In this document: positions 40,491-49,735 of the stretch, in pieces
Layout: each line of letters starts with the position of its first letter
How positions within the stretch are numbered: position 1 is the first letter of the stretch
Source of the DNA: JAGOUA01 sp964428975
Lineage (GTDB): Bacteria; Patescibacteriota; Patescibacteriia; 2-12-FULL-60-25
Direction: 5' to 3'
DNA length: 64,000 nt
Assembly: GCA_964428975.1 (NCBI GenBank)
Contig: CAYSAI010000006.1
Location: forward strand, 1 to 64,000
Position numbers and translations under genes: made by a program
The notes under the pieces: model-generated
Databases searched by the model: none
Told to the model about the DNA's origin: nothing
Seen by the model: the letters and a program-made list of their open reading frames with translations, nothing else

Positions 40491-40841
40491 ATGCCATCTA
40501 CGTTTGATAAAGACCTTGTCGGTTTCGGTGACGAGCTTGAATCTCAAGACCCCTATACCGCTGCGAGCGAGACGCAAAAGCGTTCCAGCTCTGTGAACGC
40601 TTCAGGGGTATCTTCTCTTCCTGACGATGAGGAAGAAGACGAGGATGGTCCAAGCGTTGAAGAGGAGATCGCGAAGCAAGAGAGTGGCACGGTTCACCCT
40701 CCAGAACCCGTGAGCGAGGAAGAGGACGAGCTCGCAAAAGAACGGAAGGCTTCAGACGAGCTTCTCATGATCGAGGAGCTTGCGGGTGAGATGGAAAGCG
40801 AACGTGATGAGCTGTTTAATAAGGAAGATGAAGAATCGTAA
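40491..40841 (+). CDS. Hypothetical highly acidic protein
   Basis: A 116-residue protein dominated by Asp, Glu, Ser and Pro (DDEEEDEDGPSVEEE, PVSEEEDELAKE), with a helical end (LLMIEELAGEMESERDEL). It is probably disordered. No family recognised. ATG at 40491 lies 20-30 nt after TGCGCTAGCTTG, which may be its promoter. A terminator follows its stop by 10 nt. Confidence 0.6.
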   Translation: MPSTFDKDLVGFGDELESQDPYTAASETQKRSSSVNASGVSSLPDDEEEDEDGPSVEEEIAKQESGTVHPPEPVSEEEDELAKERKASDELLMIEELAGEMESERDELFNKEDEES

Positions 40842-40851
40842 GGAAGCCAAG

Positions 40852-40876
40852 AAACCCGCCAATCAAGCGGGTTTTT
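40852..40876 (+). terminator. Intrinsic terminator
   Basis: AAACCCGC-CAATCAA-GCGGGTTT followed by TTGC, just before the consensus promoter at 40889. Confidence 0.85.
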
Positions 40877-40888
40877 GCTTGACTCCTC

Positions 40889-40917
40889 TTGACAAAGAGC
40901 GTCTTTTCTGCTAAGGT
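40889..40917 (+). promoter_or_regulatory. Near-consensus promoter of an uncharacterised unit
   Basis: TTGACA (40889-40894), exactly 17 nt, extended -10 TGC-TAAGGT (40912-40917). It is the strongest-looking promoter in the window and predicts a start near 40924. Confidence 0.75.
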
Positions 40918-40940
40918 TCGCTTATCTTCAAGCGGCGCGC

Positions 40941-41081
40941 ATGCCCCCTCGAAGACGTAGGAAGAACGGTCGCGAGAGTACGAGCCGACAAACTCTCTCT
41001 CCGGTGGCTTATCAGCTATACCCTATCGACCGGACTCCGGATGCCAAGCGCATGCCTCGGATTGGAGGCTCACCATGGTGA
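40941..41081 (+). CDS. Possible 46-residue arginine-rich peptide
   Basis: An open frame starting at the first ATG after the strong promoter gives a 46-residue basic peptide (MPPRRRRKNGRESTSRQTLS..., ending RMPRIGGSPW). There is no clear ribosome-binding site in the 17-nt leader. It may be a real small protein, a leader peptide, or a chance frame within a structured RNA. Confidence 0.35.
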   Translation: MPPRRRRKNGRESTSRQTLSPVAYQLYPIDRTPDAKRMPRIGGSPW

Positions 41082-41322
41082 GCGAAAACTGAAAACGCGC
41101 TGTAAAAGCGCGCACGAAAAAAGAAGCGCCATGGGGGCTTGTAGGAGATGAGGTGATGTTTCAAACATCAGAACCTCTCTCCGGTCGTGCCTTGAAAAAT
41201 TGAAAAAGACGGTTCTCGTCAAAGCCATGGGGGATCTCACAACACTGCGTAGATATTTTCTGCGCAGGAAGGAACCTTCGAATGAAAAAGTTTCTGGTCC
41301 GGTCTCTGCCCGCCTCGAATGG
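41082..41322 (+). other. Transcribed region of unknown nature (possible ncRNA)
   Basis: About 240 nt between the small frame and a terminator, with no supported gene. It has local hairpins such as GAGGT-GATGTTT...AAACATC-AGAACCTC (41151-41176) and two similar CTCTCTCCGGT segments (40995 and 41175). I compared it by eye with RNase P RNA, tmRNA, SRP RNA and 6S RNA and saw none of their conserved cores. Confidence 0.35.
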
Positions 41323-41351
41323 CCCGCCATTCACAAGGCGGGAATTTTTTT
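41323..41351 (+). terminator. Intrinsic terminator of the 40.9-41.3 kb unit
   Basis: CCCGCC (41323-41328) pairs with GGCGGG (41337-41342), followed by AATTTTTTT. It overlaps the 3' end of the convergent TrmB-family gene. Confidence 0.88.
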
Positions 41352-42099
41352 ACAGATTTTTTACCTGTTTCCACGCAAGAGAAAAGAGCGAGCGCATCAT
41401 TTCTGTAATCACTTCGCTTTCGATAATCACCGATACAGGCTTCGGACCAAGGCTTGAAAGAGCGACTTTATTCTTCCCATAGATCACCACATCTCCAAGG
41501 CAAGGATAGTTTTTTTGTGAAAGAAATGTCGTGAATGAGCGCGATTCTGTAGAGGGGTCCTCCAAACGAGCCGTTGTATAGATCAAGCGGCGTTTTGTAT
41601 TTTTTAATGTCTTATCAAGGTGTTTTATGGAAAGCTCTTTCGGTACATGTTTCCTCACTTCATCCAAATTTCCAAACTCATCAATTTCCTCTGGACGCGT
41701 TGTTACCATATCTTCAAAGACGGCACGAAACGCTTCCTCTCCTTCAAACATACGCACCACAGGTTTCGTTCCACGCTGCACGAGCTTCAGCTCATGAATG
41801 GAGTCTTCTACTTCGTTTAACGTGGCCTTCATTTCTTGAAGGCGCGTCGTCATGACGGCAACAAGCCGCTCGGGAGATTCCGCCATAAAGAGCGTCTTCT
41901 TCCCTTTCTCGACGGAACTCATCAGATTTCGCGCCATGAGATGCTCAATCACCGCATACGTCGTCACGCGAGAGACGCCTGCCTTCTTCGCAAGATCCTG
42001 TACGGATGCCGCACCCAAATCGAGCGACGCGAGATATACCTGCGCCTCACTATCGCTCAGTCCAAGCGAGCGGAGGAGTTTTTGCCAGTTGGTTTTCAT
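41350..42099 (-). CDS. TrmB-family transcriptional regulator
   Basis: A 249-residue regulator. The N-terminal winged helix has LLRSLGLSDSEAQVYLASLDLG and VQDLAKKAGVSRVTTYAVIEHL, the TrmB-family pattern; a coiled coil (LVAVMTTRLQEMKATLNEVEDSI) follows, then an effector-like domain (about 105-249). In other organisms such proteins bind sugars or other small ligands; here the ligand is unknown. It lies downstream of nrdA but has its own extended -10 promoter 10 nt before the ATG at 42099, so it need not be part of the nrd operon. Confidence 0.85.
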   Translation of the reverse strand: MKTNWQKLLRSLGLSDSEAQVYLASLDLGAASVQDLAKKAGVSRVTTYAVIEHLMARNLMSSVEKGKKTLFMAESPERLVAVMTTRLQEMKATLNEVEDSIHELKLVQRGTKPVVRMFEGEEAFRAVFEDMVTTRPEEIDEFGNLDEVRKHVPKELSIKHLDKTLKNTKRRLIYTTARLEDPSTESRSFTTFLSQKNYPCLGDVVIYGKNKVALSSLGPKPVSVIIESEVITEMMRSLFSLAWKQVKNL

Positions 42100-42109
42100 A
42101 TCGAGAAAA

Positions 42110-42118
42110 AGCGTAGCA
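42110..42118 (-). promoter_or_regulatory. Extended -10 promoter of the TrmB-family gene, leaderless type
   Basis: Minus-strand TGC-TACGCT ends 10 nt before the ATG at 42099, in the gap after nrdA. Confidence 0.6.
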
Positions 42119-42139
42119 CGAGAGAAGAAGTCCGCCAAC

Positions 42140-44038
42140 TTATTGACACACCGCGCATTCTTCCGTCTCGAGATTGCGCTTTTCAACCTTCATACTGATT
42201 TTCTCCGCTTCAATCGGAGCGCTGGAACGCAGATAGTATAAGCTCTTCACACCGAGCTTCCACGCAAGGAAATGTACTTCATGCATGTATTTGCCGCTCA
42301 CGGGCGTTTGGAAGAACACGTTCAGCGATTGTGCTTGATCGATAAAAGGCTGCCGATCGGCCGCTTGTTGGACGATCTCGCGCATATTCATCTCATACGC
42401 GGTGCGAAACACGGCGCGTTCATGTTCCGTGAGACCCTCGAGGTGTTGCGCACTCCCCTTCGTCGCGATAATTTCCTGCCAAACTTCGGCCGTATTCATC
42501 CCTTTTTGTTCGAGAAGCGCTTCAAGATATTTATTCTTCACGAGAAAACTCCCCGAGAGCGTTTTCTGAAGGAAGGCGTTTCCTGCCACCGGTTCGATGC
42601 TTGGCGTTGCCTCTCCGCACAAGAACGCCGTACTCGCCGTCGGTTGAATAGAGGTTGTGTAGCTATTGCGCTGCGTTCCCCCATCAAGCGGAAGCCCGCG
42701 TTCTTCGCCAAGACGTTTCGAGGCAGCGCGCGCCGCTTCTCCAAACCGTTTAAAGAGCTTTTTGTTCATCAAACGAGCTTGCAAGCTTTCAAACGGCACG
42801 CTTTGCGACATGAGGTAGCCGTGGTACCCCATCGTTCCAAGCCCAATCGAGCGTTCGTGTCGAACGGAATTTGTCGCCTTCGTATATTCTGGTCCTGCCA
42901 TCTCGCAGAAACTATCAAGATTGTTATCAAGCGCTTTCACGCACGTATACACAATCTCTTCTTGTTGATCTTTCCACGCTTCGTACGTTTCGAGGTTCAA
43001 ACTCCCAAGACAACACACCGCTGTACGCGTTTCGTCCGTGGGAAGGACGATTTCCGTACAAAGATTGCTTTGTCTTACTTTCAGACCCTTCTCCTTGTGA
43101 TGCGGAGGCAAGGCTTTATTCACCGTGTCGATAAAGAGCATATACGGCTCCCCTGTCTCGGCGCGCACCGTCAAAATGCGACGCCAAATATCCTGCGCGT
43201 TCAGTTCTTTGGTGACCGTTTTATAGTGCGGATCGATGAGCTGATACGAAACGTTTTTTTCCACCGCTTCCATAAACGCGTCCGTAATCACGACACCATT
43301 GTTGATATTCAGGCACTTCCGATCTGCATCTCCCCCTGTTGGACGTCGCATCTCGAGGAAATCTTCGATATCTGGATGATCAACGCGAAGATACGCCGCG
43401 GCTGCTCCTCTTCGATGGCTGTTACGTGAGATCGCGAGCGTCTCCGAATCCATGATCTTCAAAAACGGAATTACGCCGCTTGAACGAAGGCCGCTCGATT
43501 GAAGAGGCGCGTTTTGTCCACGGAGTTCTGACCAATCCGTCCCTATTCCCCCTCCAAACTTCGCAAGAAACGCATTCTCTCGATAAATATCGAAAATGCC
43601 TTCGAGCGTATCAGGAACCATGTTGAGAAAACACGAAATAGGCAGTCCCTTCTTCGTGCCGATATTCATGAGAACGGGCGTCGCAGGAATAAACCATTGC
43701 TTACTCATAAGATCGTAGAGCTGCTGCGCGAGCGTAGCATCTCCCCGAGACATCCCTGCCGCAACGCGCGCAAAAAACGTTTGTGGATTTTCGCAGATTT
43801 CTCCTTCTGCATCATGTAAGAAATATCGATCACGCATGTTTTCGAGTCCAAAATACGTAAATAGCTCGTTGCGACGATGATCCATCACAATCCCCTTCTG
43901 CAGAGCAGGATCGACGATGTAGTGCGGGCAATCCCAACTGTTTCGCGATTTCGTCGTTTCGAGAATCTCTCCAAGGAGAAGATCACGCGCGGCTTTCAAA
44001 TCGTTTTGCGAAAGAGCGTCAAGAACGGTTGTGTACAT
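42140..44038 (-). CDS. nrdA: Ribonucleotide reductase large subunit (class I alpha)
   Basis: A 632-residue catalytic subunit that reduces ribonucleoside diphosphates. The order is typical: PATPVLMNIG, LPISCFLN (first redox cysteine), KFGGGIGTDWSELRG, the active site RQSNLCTEIVLP (N-x-C-x-E), AVCCLGSLNL (second redox cysteine), PTASTAFLCGEATPSIEP, and the C-terminal CAVC pair for re-reduction. The N-terminal ATP-cone present in many class Ia enzymes is missing; a separate ATP-cone protein is encoded two genes upstream in the same operon. It follows nrdB by 36 nt. Confidence 0.95.
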   Translation of the reverse strand: MYTTVLDALSQNDLKAARDLLLGEILETTKSRNSWDCPHYIVDPALQKGIVMDHRRNELFTYFGLENMRDRYFLHDAEGEICENPQTFFARVAAGMSRGDATLAQQLYDLMSKQWFIPATPVLMNIGTKKGLPISCFLNMVPDTLEGIFDIYRENAFLAKFGGGIGTDWSELRGQNAPLQSSGLRSSGVIPFLKIMDSETLAISRNSHRRGAAAAYLRVDHPDIEDFLEMRRPTGGDADRKCLNINNGVVITDAFMEAVEKNVSYQLIDPHYKTVTKELNAQDIWRRILTVRAETGEPYMLFIDTVNKALPPHHKEKGLKVRQSNLCTEIVLPTDETRTAVCCLGSLNLETYEAWKDQQEEIVYTCVKALDNNLDSFCEMAGPEYTKATNSVRHERSIGLGTMGYHGYLMSQSVPFESLQARLMNKKLFKRFGEAARAASKRLGEERGLPLDGGTQRNSYTTSIQPTASTAFLCGEATPSIEPVAGNAFLQKTLSGSFLVKNKYLEALLEQKGMNTAEVWQEIIATKGSAQHLEGLTEHERAVFRTAYEMNMREIVQQAADRQPFIDQAQSLNVFFQTPVSGKYMHEVHFLAWKLGVKSLYYLRSSAPIEAEKISMKVEKRNLETEECAVCQ

Positions 44039-44074
44039 AGAAAAAAGAAGAGAAAAAAGAAAGATGTGTTCATT

Positions 44075-45046
44075 TTACGTCCAATCTTCCACCACCGCGC
44101 CTTTTGCGTATTCCGTCGCGCGATTTTCGAAGAAGTTTGTATGCTCTTTCGCGTTGACCATAATATCGAGCCAAGGAAGCGAGTTCTTCACATGATAGCG
44201 CGCCTCAAGACCAAGATCCTGCAAACGCCTATCGGCAATATAACGAATATACTGCTTCACCTCTTCGGCGGTGAGACCTGGAACGGGCCCCATACTGAAG
44301 CACGTATCAATAAAGGCATCTTCGAGCTTCACCATGTCGTCACACGCTTGATAGAGCTCTTGTTTGAAGTCTGACGTCCAAAGGTGCCTATTCTCCGCCA
44401 TAAGGTCACGGAAGAGCGCACAGACGCCTTGGCTGTGCAAACTCTCATCACGAATACTCCATGTAACGACTTGCCCCATGCCTTTCAGTTTTCCCTGCCT
44501 CGGAAAGTTCATGAGAATGGCGAACGAGGCGAACAAACTCATTCCTTCCATAAATCCCCCGAACACCGCGAGGTTTTTCGCCAGATCGCGCACATTCGTC
44601 ACATCGAACCCATGAATATAGTCGTACTTATTGCGCATGGATTCGTATTCGAGAAAAGCGGCGTACTCTTTATCCGGTAAACCGAGGGAATCATTGAGGT
44701 ACGAATACGCCCACACATGCGTACTTTCCATCGCGGCAAACGCCGAGAGCATCATCTTGATCTCTGGTTTTGGAAACGAAGGAATGAGTTGCGAATTATA
44801 GTTGTTGTTCACTTCAAGATCGCCGAGCGTAAAAAAACGAAGAATTTGAATAATGAGAGACACTTCCGTGGGAGAAAGACGAAAACGATAGTCGCTAATA
44901 TCCGATTCCATCGGCACTTCGGTAGGGAGCCAATGCGCTTGATTCTGCTTGCGAAAATACTCGAAATACTGCGGATACTCGAATGGACGATAGAACTTTC
45001 GATGCGTCAGAAGGGGACACGAACCAAAAAGGGACGAGCTACTCAT
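44075..45046 (-). CDS. nrdB: Ribonucleotide reductase small subunit (class I beta)
   Basis: A 323-residue ferritin-like radical-generating subunit. The metal ligands can be placed: Asp76 (LGDLEVN), Glu107 and His110 (MESTHVWAY), Glu167 (FMEGMS), Glu201 and His204 (RDESLHSQ). Tyr114 sits at the position of the radical tyrosine, so a tyrosyl-radical mechanism is likely, but the metal (Fe/Fe or Mn) cannot be told. The C-terminal tail expected to dock NrdA ends GAVVEDWT. It is 5 nt after the ATP-cone gene and 36 nt before nrdA. Confidence 0.95.
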   Translation of the reverse strand: MSSSSLFGSCPLLTHRKFYRPFEYPQYFEYFRKQNQAHWLPTEVPMESDISDYRFRLSPTEVSLIIQILRFFTLGDLEVNNNYNSQLIPSFPKPEIKMMLSAFAAMESTHVWAYSYLNDSLGLPDKEYAAFLEYESMRNKYDYIHGFDVTNVRDLAKNLAVFGGFMEGMSLFASFAILMNFPRQGKLKGMGQVVTWSIRDESLHSQGVCALFRDLMAENRHLWTSDFKQELYQACDDMVKLEDAFIDTCFSMGPVPGLTAEEVKQYIRYIADRRLQDLGLEARYHVKNSLPWLDIMVNAKEHTNFFENRATEYAKGAVVEDWT

Positions 45047-45051
45047 AGAAT

Positions 45052-45864
45052 CTAGAGCGACAATCGGGCGATGGACTCTTCGAGGGATGGAGGCGCGCGG
45101 AGCGTTTCGACCTCATCAAGAATCGTTTGACGCTCTTCTGGGGAGAGAAACTTCAGCGACATCCAACGAAACACATAATCCACGAGAGATTCTGCCGTGG
45201 GAATATTGGGATTTTCCGTTGCTCCAAACGGCGCAAACTGAATGTTCGTAAACTTGCGCGCAAGCACACGAAGCGGCACGCCGTATTGAAGCCCAAGAGA
45301 AATGCTCGTCGCGAAGCAATCAATGAGACCTGAAAGCATCGTGCCTTCTTTACTCATCTTCAAAAAAATCTCCCCTGGTTGGCCATCATCATATAAACCA
45401 ACCGTGATATACCCTTCCTGCCCTCCCACGCAGAACTTATGCGTCAGCGCTTTTCGTTCCTCGCTTAAGCGACGTCTTCTTGGAGCGTGCGTCTCCCCCA
45501 CGGTCGAGATACTGACGGGTGTTTTTAGCATCTCGCGCGCAGGCTCTTCAACAGGAAGAGGTTTTTCAAGAGAAAGCGGCTTTGAAGAAGCGGCATGAAG
45601 ATGCTCGTAGGTTTTCGCGATATCTTCTCGTCCTTGTGCTCGCAGAGAATTCATGATGCACGCTTGAATATCCGTGCTCTCTACCTCCTCATGTGAGGAG
45701 AACAGCTCGAGCGTTGTTTCCGCGGCTCGTTCCGCAAACGAACGTACGAGAAAAAGATCGCGCTCCCCTGCATCGCTCGCCGCACGCTGAAGAGACTCTT
45801 CGAGCATGCCGAGATCAAACGGCACGCGCGCCCCACTTCGAGTTACTACCAAGAAAGAAGCCAT
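45052..45864 (-). CDS. Stand-alone ATP-cone/TSCPD protein in the nrd operon
   Basis: A 270-residue protein of two parts. Residues 1-95 look like an ATP-cone (LVVTRSGARVPFDLGMLEESL ... STDIQACIMNSLRAQGREDIAKTYEHLH), the allosteric nucleotide-sensing module of ribonucleotide reductases and NrdR. After a linker (about 95-130), residues 130-255 match the C-terminal TSCPD domain of class II NrdJ: RRLSEERKALTHKF, GGQEGYITVGLYDDGQPGEIF and YGVPLRVLARKF...YVFRWMSLKFL. Such a fusion outside a reductase is unusual. It is the first gene of the operon with nrdB and nrdA, and could act in trans as an allosteric or assembly partner. ATG at 45864 is placed right after a NrdR-type box. Confidence 0.85.
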   Translation of the reverse strand: MASFLVVTRSGARVPFDLGMLEESLQRAASDAGERDLFLVRSFAERAAETTLELFSSHEEVESTDIQACIMNSLRAQGREDIAKTYEHLHAASSKPLSLEKPLPVEEPAREMLKTPVSISTVGETHAPRRRRLSEERKALTHKFCVGGQEGYITVGLYDDGQPGEIFLKMSKEGTMLSGLIDCFATSISLGLQYGVPLRVLARKFTNIQFAPFGATENPNIPTAESLVDYVFRWMSLKFLSPEERQTILDEVETLRAPPSLEESIARLSL

Positions 45865-45868
45865 AGGA

Positions 45869-45884
45869 ACACAAGATATAGTGG
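45869..45884. promoter_or_regulatory. NrdR-box-like operator 1
   Basis: ACACAAGATATAGTGG, close to the known 16-bp NrdR palindrome (ACAC-AATATATT-GTGT type). It ends 4 nt before the ATG and overlaps a TATATC -10 box. Confidence 0.6.
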
Positions 45885-45900
45885 TCAAAATCGAACTTGC

Positions 45901-45916
45901 CTACCATATATGGTGT
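45901..45916. promoter_or_regulatory. NrdR-box-like operator 2
   Basis: CTACCATATATGGTGT, with the perfect 12-bp palindrome ACCATATATGGT inside. Its centre is 32 bp from the centre of box 1, the three-helical-turn spacing known for NrdR operator pairs. Confidence 0.6.
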
Positions 45917-46016
45917 CTCTAGGCTGTTGCAAATAGGCAAAAAACAGCTTATTTTTTGGTGTTTTCTGAGAAGGAACGCGATTTTCCAAGGGTTCCTCCT
46001 GTGGATAAAACATTCC

Positions 46017-46598
46017 TTAGAATCCAAGCGATAAATTGATCGCTGTTCGTGCCGTCGTGACGGGCGGATCTATCGCGAGCGGCACTTCCTGCCGATTCCT
46101 CTGTCGATCGAAATACGCCACATGCTTGTGTTCAAGCGCGTATTCGTACACATCTCGGGTAATTTTTACATCTTGCAAACAATACTCTTTCAGCTTCTCA
46201 AGCTCGCCTTTTCGCCAAAATTCTACTGCCATCAGGCCGTGACCGCTCTTGCCGATACCAAGCGTGGCATGCGCGACGTCATCAAGTTTTACGCGAAAAC
46301 CAATCTTTTTTTCGATTTCCGCCAGCAAATCGACCGTAGGAAGCGCGCTCATCGTTCCTGTGTAGTACCGTTGCATGCAAGGATAATCAAAACCGAGCAG
46401 GTTATACCCAATCACACGATCGGCCCGTTCAAGCCGCGGCCACAGCTTCGGAAGATCTTGCTCAAAGAACGCTTCGTACGTATCCGTTTCAAAGAAATAG
46501 ACGCCTACAAGCGAGATCGAGAGAAGCGTAGGGTTATACGCCCCCACATCCTGAAAGGTGTTTTGCGTCTCGATATCGAGAACAACTTCTTTTCGCAT
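46017..46598 (-). CDS. DEDD-type RNase H-like exonuclease domain protein
   Basis: A 193-residue protein. Exonuclease motifs of the DEDD superfamily are visible: VVLDIETQNTF (D-x-E), VIGYNLLGFDYP with the second aspartate, and YCLQDVKITRDVYEY with the last aspartate preceded by tyrosine-type spacing. It resembles the YprB/RNase_H_2 group. The C-terminus is short. ATG at 46598 begins the first strand and follows TGCTATGCT by 11 nt. It diverges from the trypsin-like protease gene, with only 62 nt between the start codons. RNA or DNA substrate is not known. Confidence 0.8.
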   Translation of the reverse strand: MRKEVVLDIETQNTFQDVGAYNPTLLSISLVGVYFFETDTYEAFFEQDLPKLWPRLERADRVIGYNLLGFDYPCMQRYYTGTMSALPTVDLLAEIEKKIGFRVKLDDVAHATLGIGKSGHGLMAVEFWRKGELEKLKEYCLQDVKITRDVYEYALEHKHVAYFDRQRNRQEVPLAIDPPVTTARTAINLSLGF

Positions 46599-46609
46599 AG
46601 ATGTTCGCG

Positions 46610-46618
46610 AGCATAGCA
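46610..46618 (-). promoter_or_regulatory. Extended -10 promoter of the DEDD gene, leaderless type
   Basis: Minus-strand TGC-TATGCT ends 11 nt before the ATG at 46598. Confidence 0.6.
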
Positions 46619-46644
46619 CGCTGGTTGAAGCGCGCAAACAGGCG

Positions 46645-46653
46645 TGATACGAT
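46645..46653 (+). promoter_or_regulatory. Extended -10 promoter of the trypsin-like protease gene, leaderless type
   Basis: TGA-TACGAT ends 7 nt before the ATG at 46661. Confidence 0.6.
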
Positions 46654-46660
46654 TTCAGGT

Positions 46661-47848
46661 ATGGTGATGTTACGGTTCGCGAAGTCCAAAAGCCTTTGGT
46701 GCTCAGCAACCGTCTTTTTTTTGATGGGTTTTTCTCTTCCGTTGTCTGTACATGCTCAAGCGAGCTCGGTACTGACTGCTGAACAAAGGCAGTCCACCGT
46801 GCGAGTCGTGTGCGAGAATCGGCAGGGGTCGGGAACCATTGTGAGTGAAAACGGCATGGTGCTCACGAACGCCCATGTGGTCGCAAAGATTGACGAACAA
46901 CCGCTACGCGCAGCGAGCGAGTGCCAAGTAGGGATCATTGATCCTACTACAGAGCGTGTGCGTTTCATCTATCGTGCGCGCGTGGAACGATTCGTATTTG
47001 ACGAGGCACATAATCAAGATTTCGCGTTTCTTCAAATCGAAACGGCGATCACTCCCGATTCTCTTGCAAAACCGTATCCTTTTCGGAAAATATGGGAATT
47101 TTCCGCCATCGATGATCGCATGTGGACGCTCGGTTTTCCCGGAAATGGGAACGGAACCTCCTCTTTTACGGTGCAATCCGGGTTTATTCAAGGGTTTAGC
47201 AACGGCTTTGTGCGTACGACCGCGCTCTTTCGCCCTGGGAATTCAGGAGGAACCGGCCTCAATGAGCGAGGGGAGCTCATCGGTATTCCGACGCGCATCG
47301 TCACGATTATCGAGGATGGTCAACCGCAACGTACCTTTTACGAGCTTGTCGATATTCGCGCGGTGCTCGAATGGCTCGATACGCTTGGCCCGATGGAACG
47401 AGAGCGTTTTTTCACGTTTGCCGATCCTGCGCGTTCTCGTCAAACCATCTCCTTCATTCAACAATCGTCTCTTGATTGTGAGCATCTTGCGCGCGCGGAG
47501 AGCGTGAGCACCGTGTTTTGTCTCCTTCCGGGAAACATTCGCATCACCTTTCCGAACCTTGCCACCTATCTTTCTTGGTATCCAAATTTTGATCGTATCA
47601 AGAACGTTCCCGATGCCTCGCTCGCCGATTTTCGTCTCGTGCGAAACGTCACATTTCGTCCAGGAACGCTTGTGAAATCACAAACCTCGCCAGACGTGTA
47701 TCTCGTGACCGATGTATTCGGCACCATGAGACACATTCCTAGCGAGGAACGGGCGATTATTCTTTGGGGAGCGAACTGGGCGAGCCTCGTTCGCGATATT
47801 CCGGATGCCTTTTTCGTGAACTATTCGATCGGCCCACCGCTTCTCTAG
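46661..47848 (+). CDS. Secreted trypsin-like serine protease
   Basis: A 395-residue protein with a signal peptide (about 1-32, ending SVHAQA) and a chymotrypsin-fold protease domain of the DegP/S1C kind: GSGTIVSENGMVLTNAHVV with the histidine, HNQDFAFLQI with the aspartate, and FRPGNSGGTGLNERGELIGI with the nucleophile serine. The full triad is intact. No PDZ domain follows. The C-terminal region (about 305-395) has KSQTSPDVYLVTDVFGTMRHIPSEE and WGANWASLVRDIP, a repeat-like module common in exported CPR proteins. Expected in the cell envelope. Confidence 0.88.
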   Translation: MVMLRFAKSKSLWCSATVFFLMGFSLPLSVHAQASSVLTAEQRQSTVRVVCENRQGSGTIVSENGMVLTNAHVVAKIDEQPLRAASECQVGIIDPTTERVRFIYRARVERFVFDEAHNQDFAFLQIETAITPDSLAKPYPFRKIWEFSAIDDRMWTLGFPGNGNGTSSFTVQSGFIQGFSNGFVRTTALFRPGNSGGTGLNERGELIGIPTRIVTIIEDGQPQRTFYELVDIRAVLEWLDTLGPMERERFFTFADPARSRQTISFIQQSSLDCEHLARAESVSTVFCLLPGNIRITFPNLATYLSWYPNFDRIKNVPDASLADFRLVRNVTFRPGTLVKSQTSPDVYLVTDVFGTMRHIPSEERAIILWGANWASLVRDIPDAFFVNYSIGPPLL

Positions 47849-47851
47849 CTC

Positions 47852-49648
<1,797 letters not shown>

Positions 49649-49735
49649 AGATACAAAAGACACCGCAGATTGGTGTTCTGGCGTGATGGTAGCGGAAAGA
49701 GTGTGGCTTGTCTAGCGAGGAGAAGAAGCAAAAAA

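Noticed and set aside
40924..41350. Identity as RNase P RNA, tmRNA, SRP RNA or 6S RNA
   Set aside because: None of the conserved cores I know for these (for example GAGGAAAGTCC of RNase P or the tRNA-like TTCGA ends of tmRNA) is present.
42272..43429. 385-residue open frame opposite nrdA
   Set aside because: Antisense shadow of a strongly conserved gene, with Arg/His-rich composition and no motifs.
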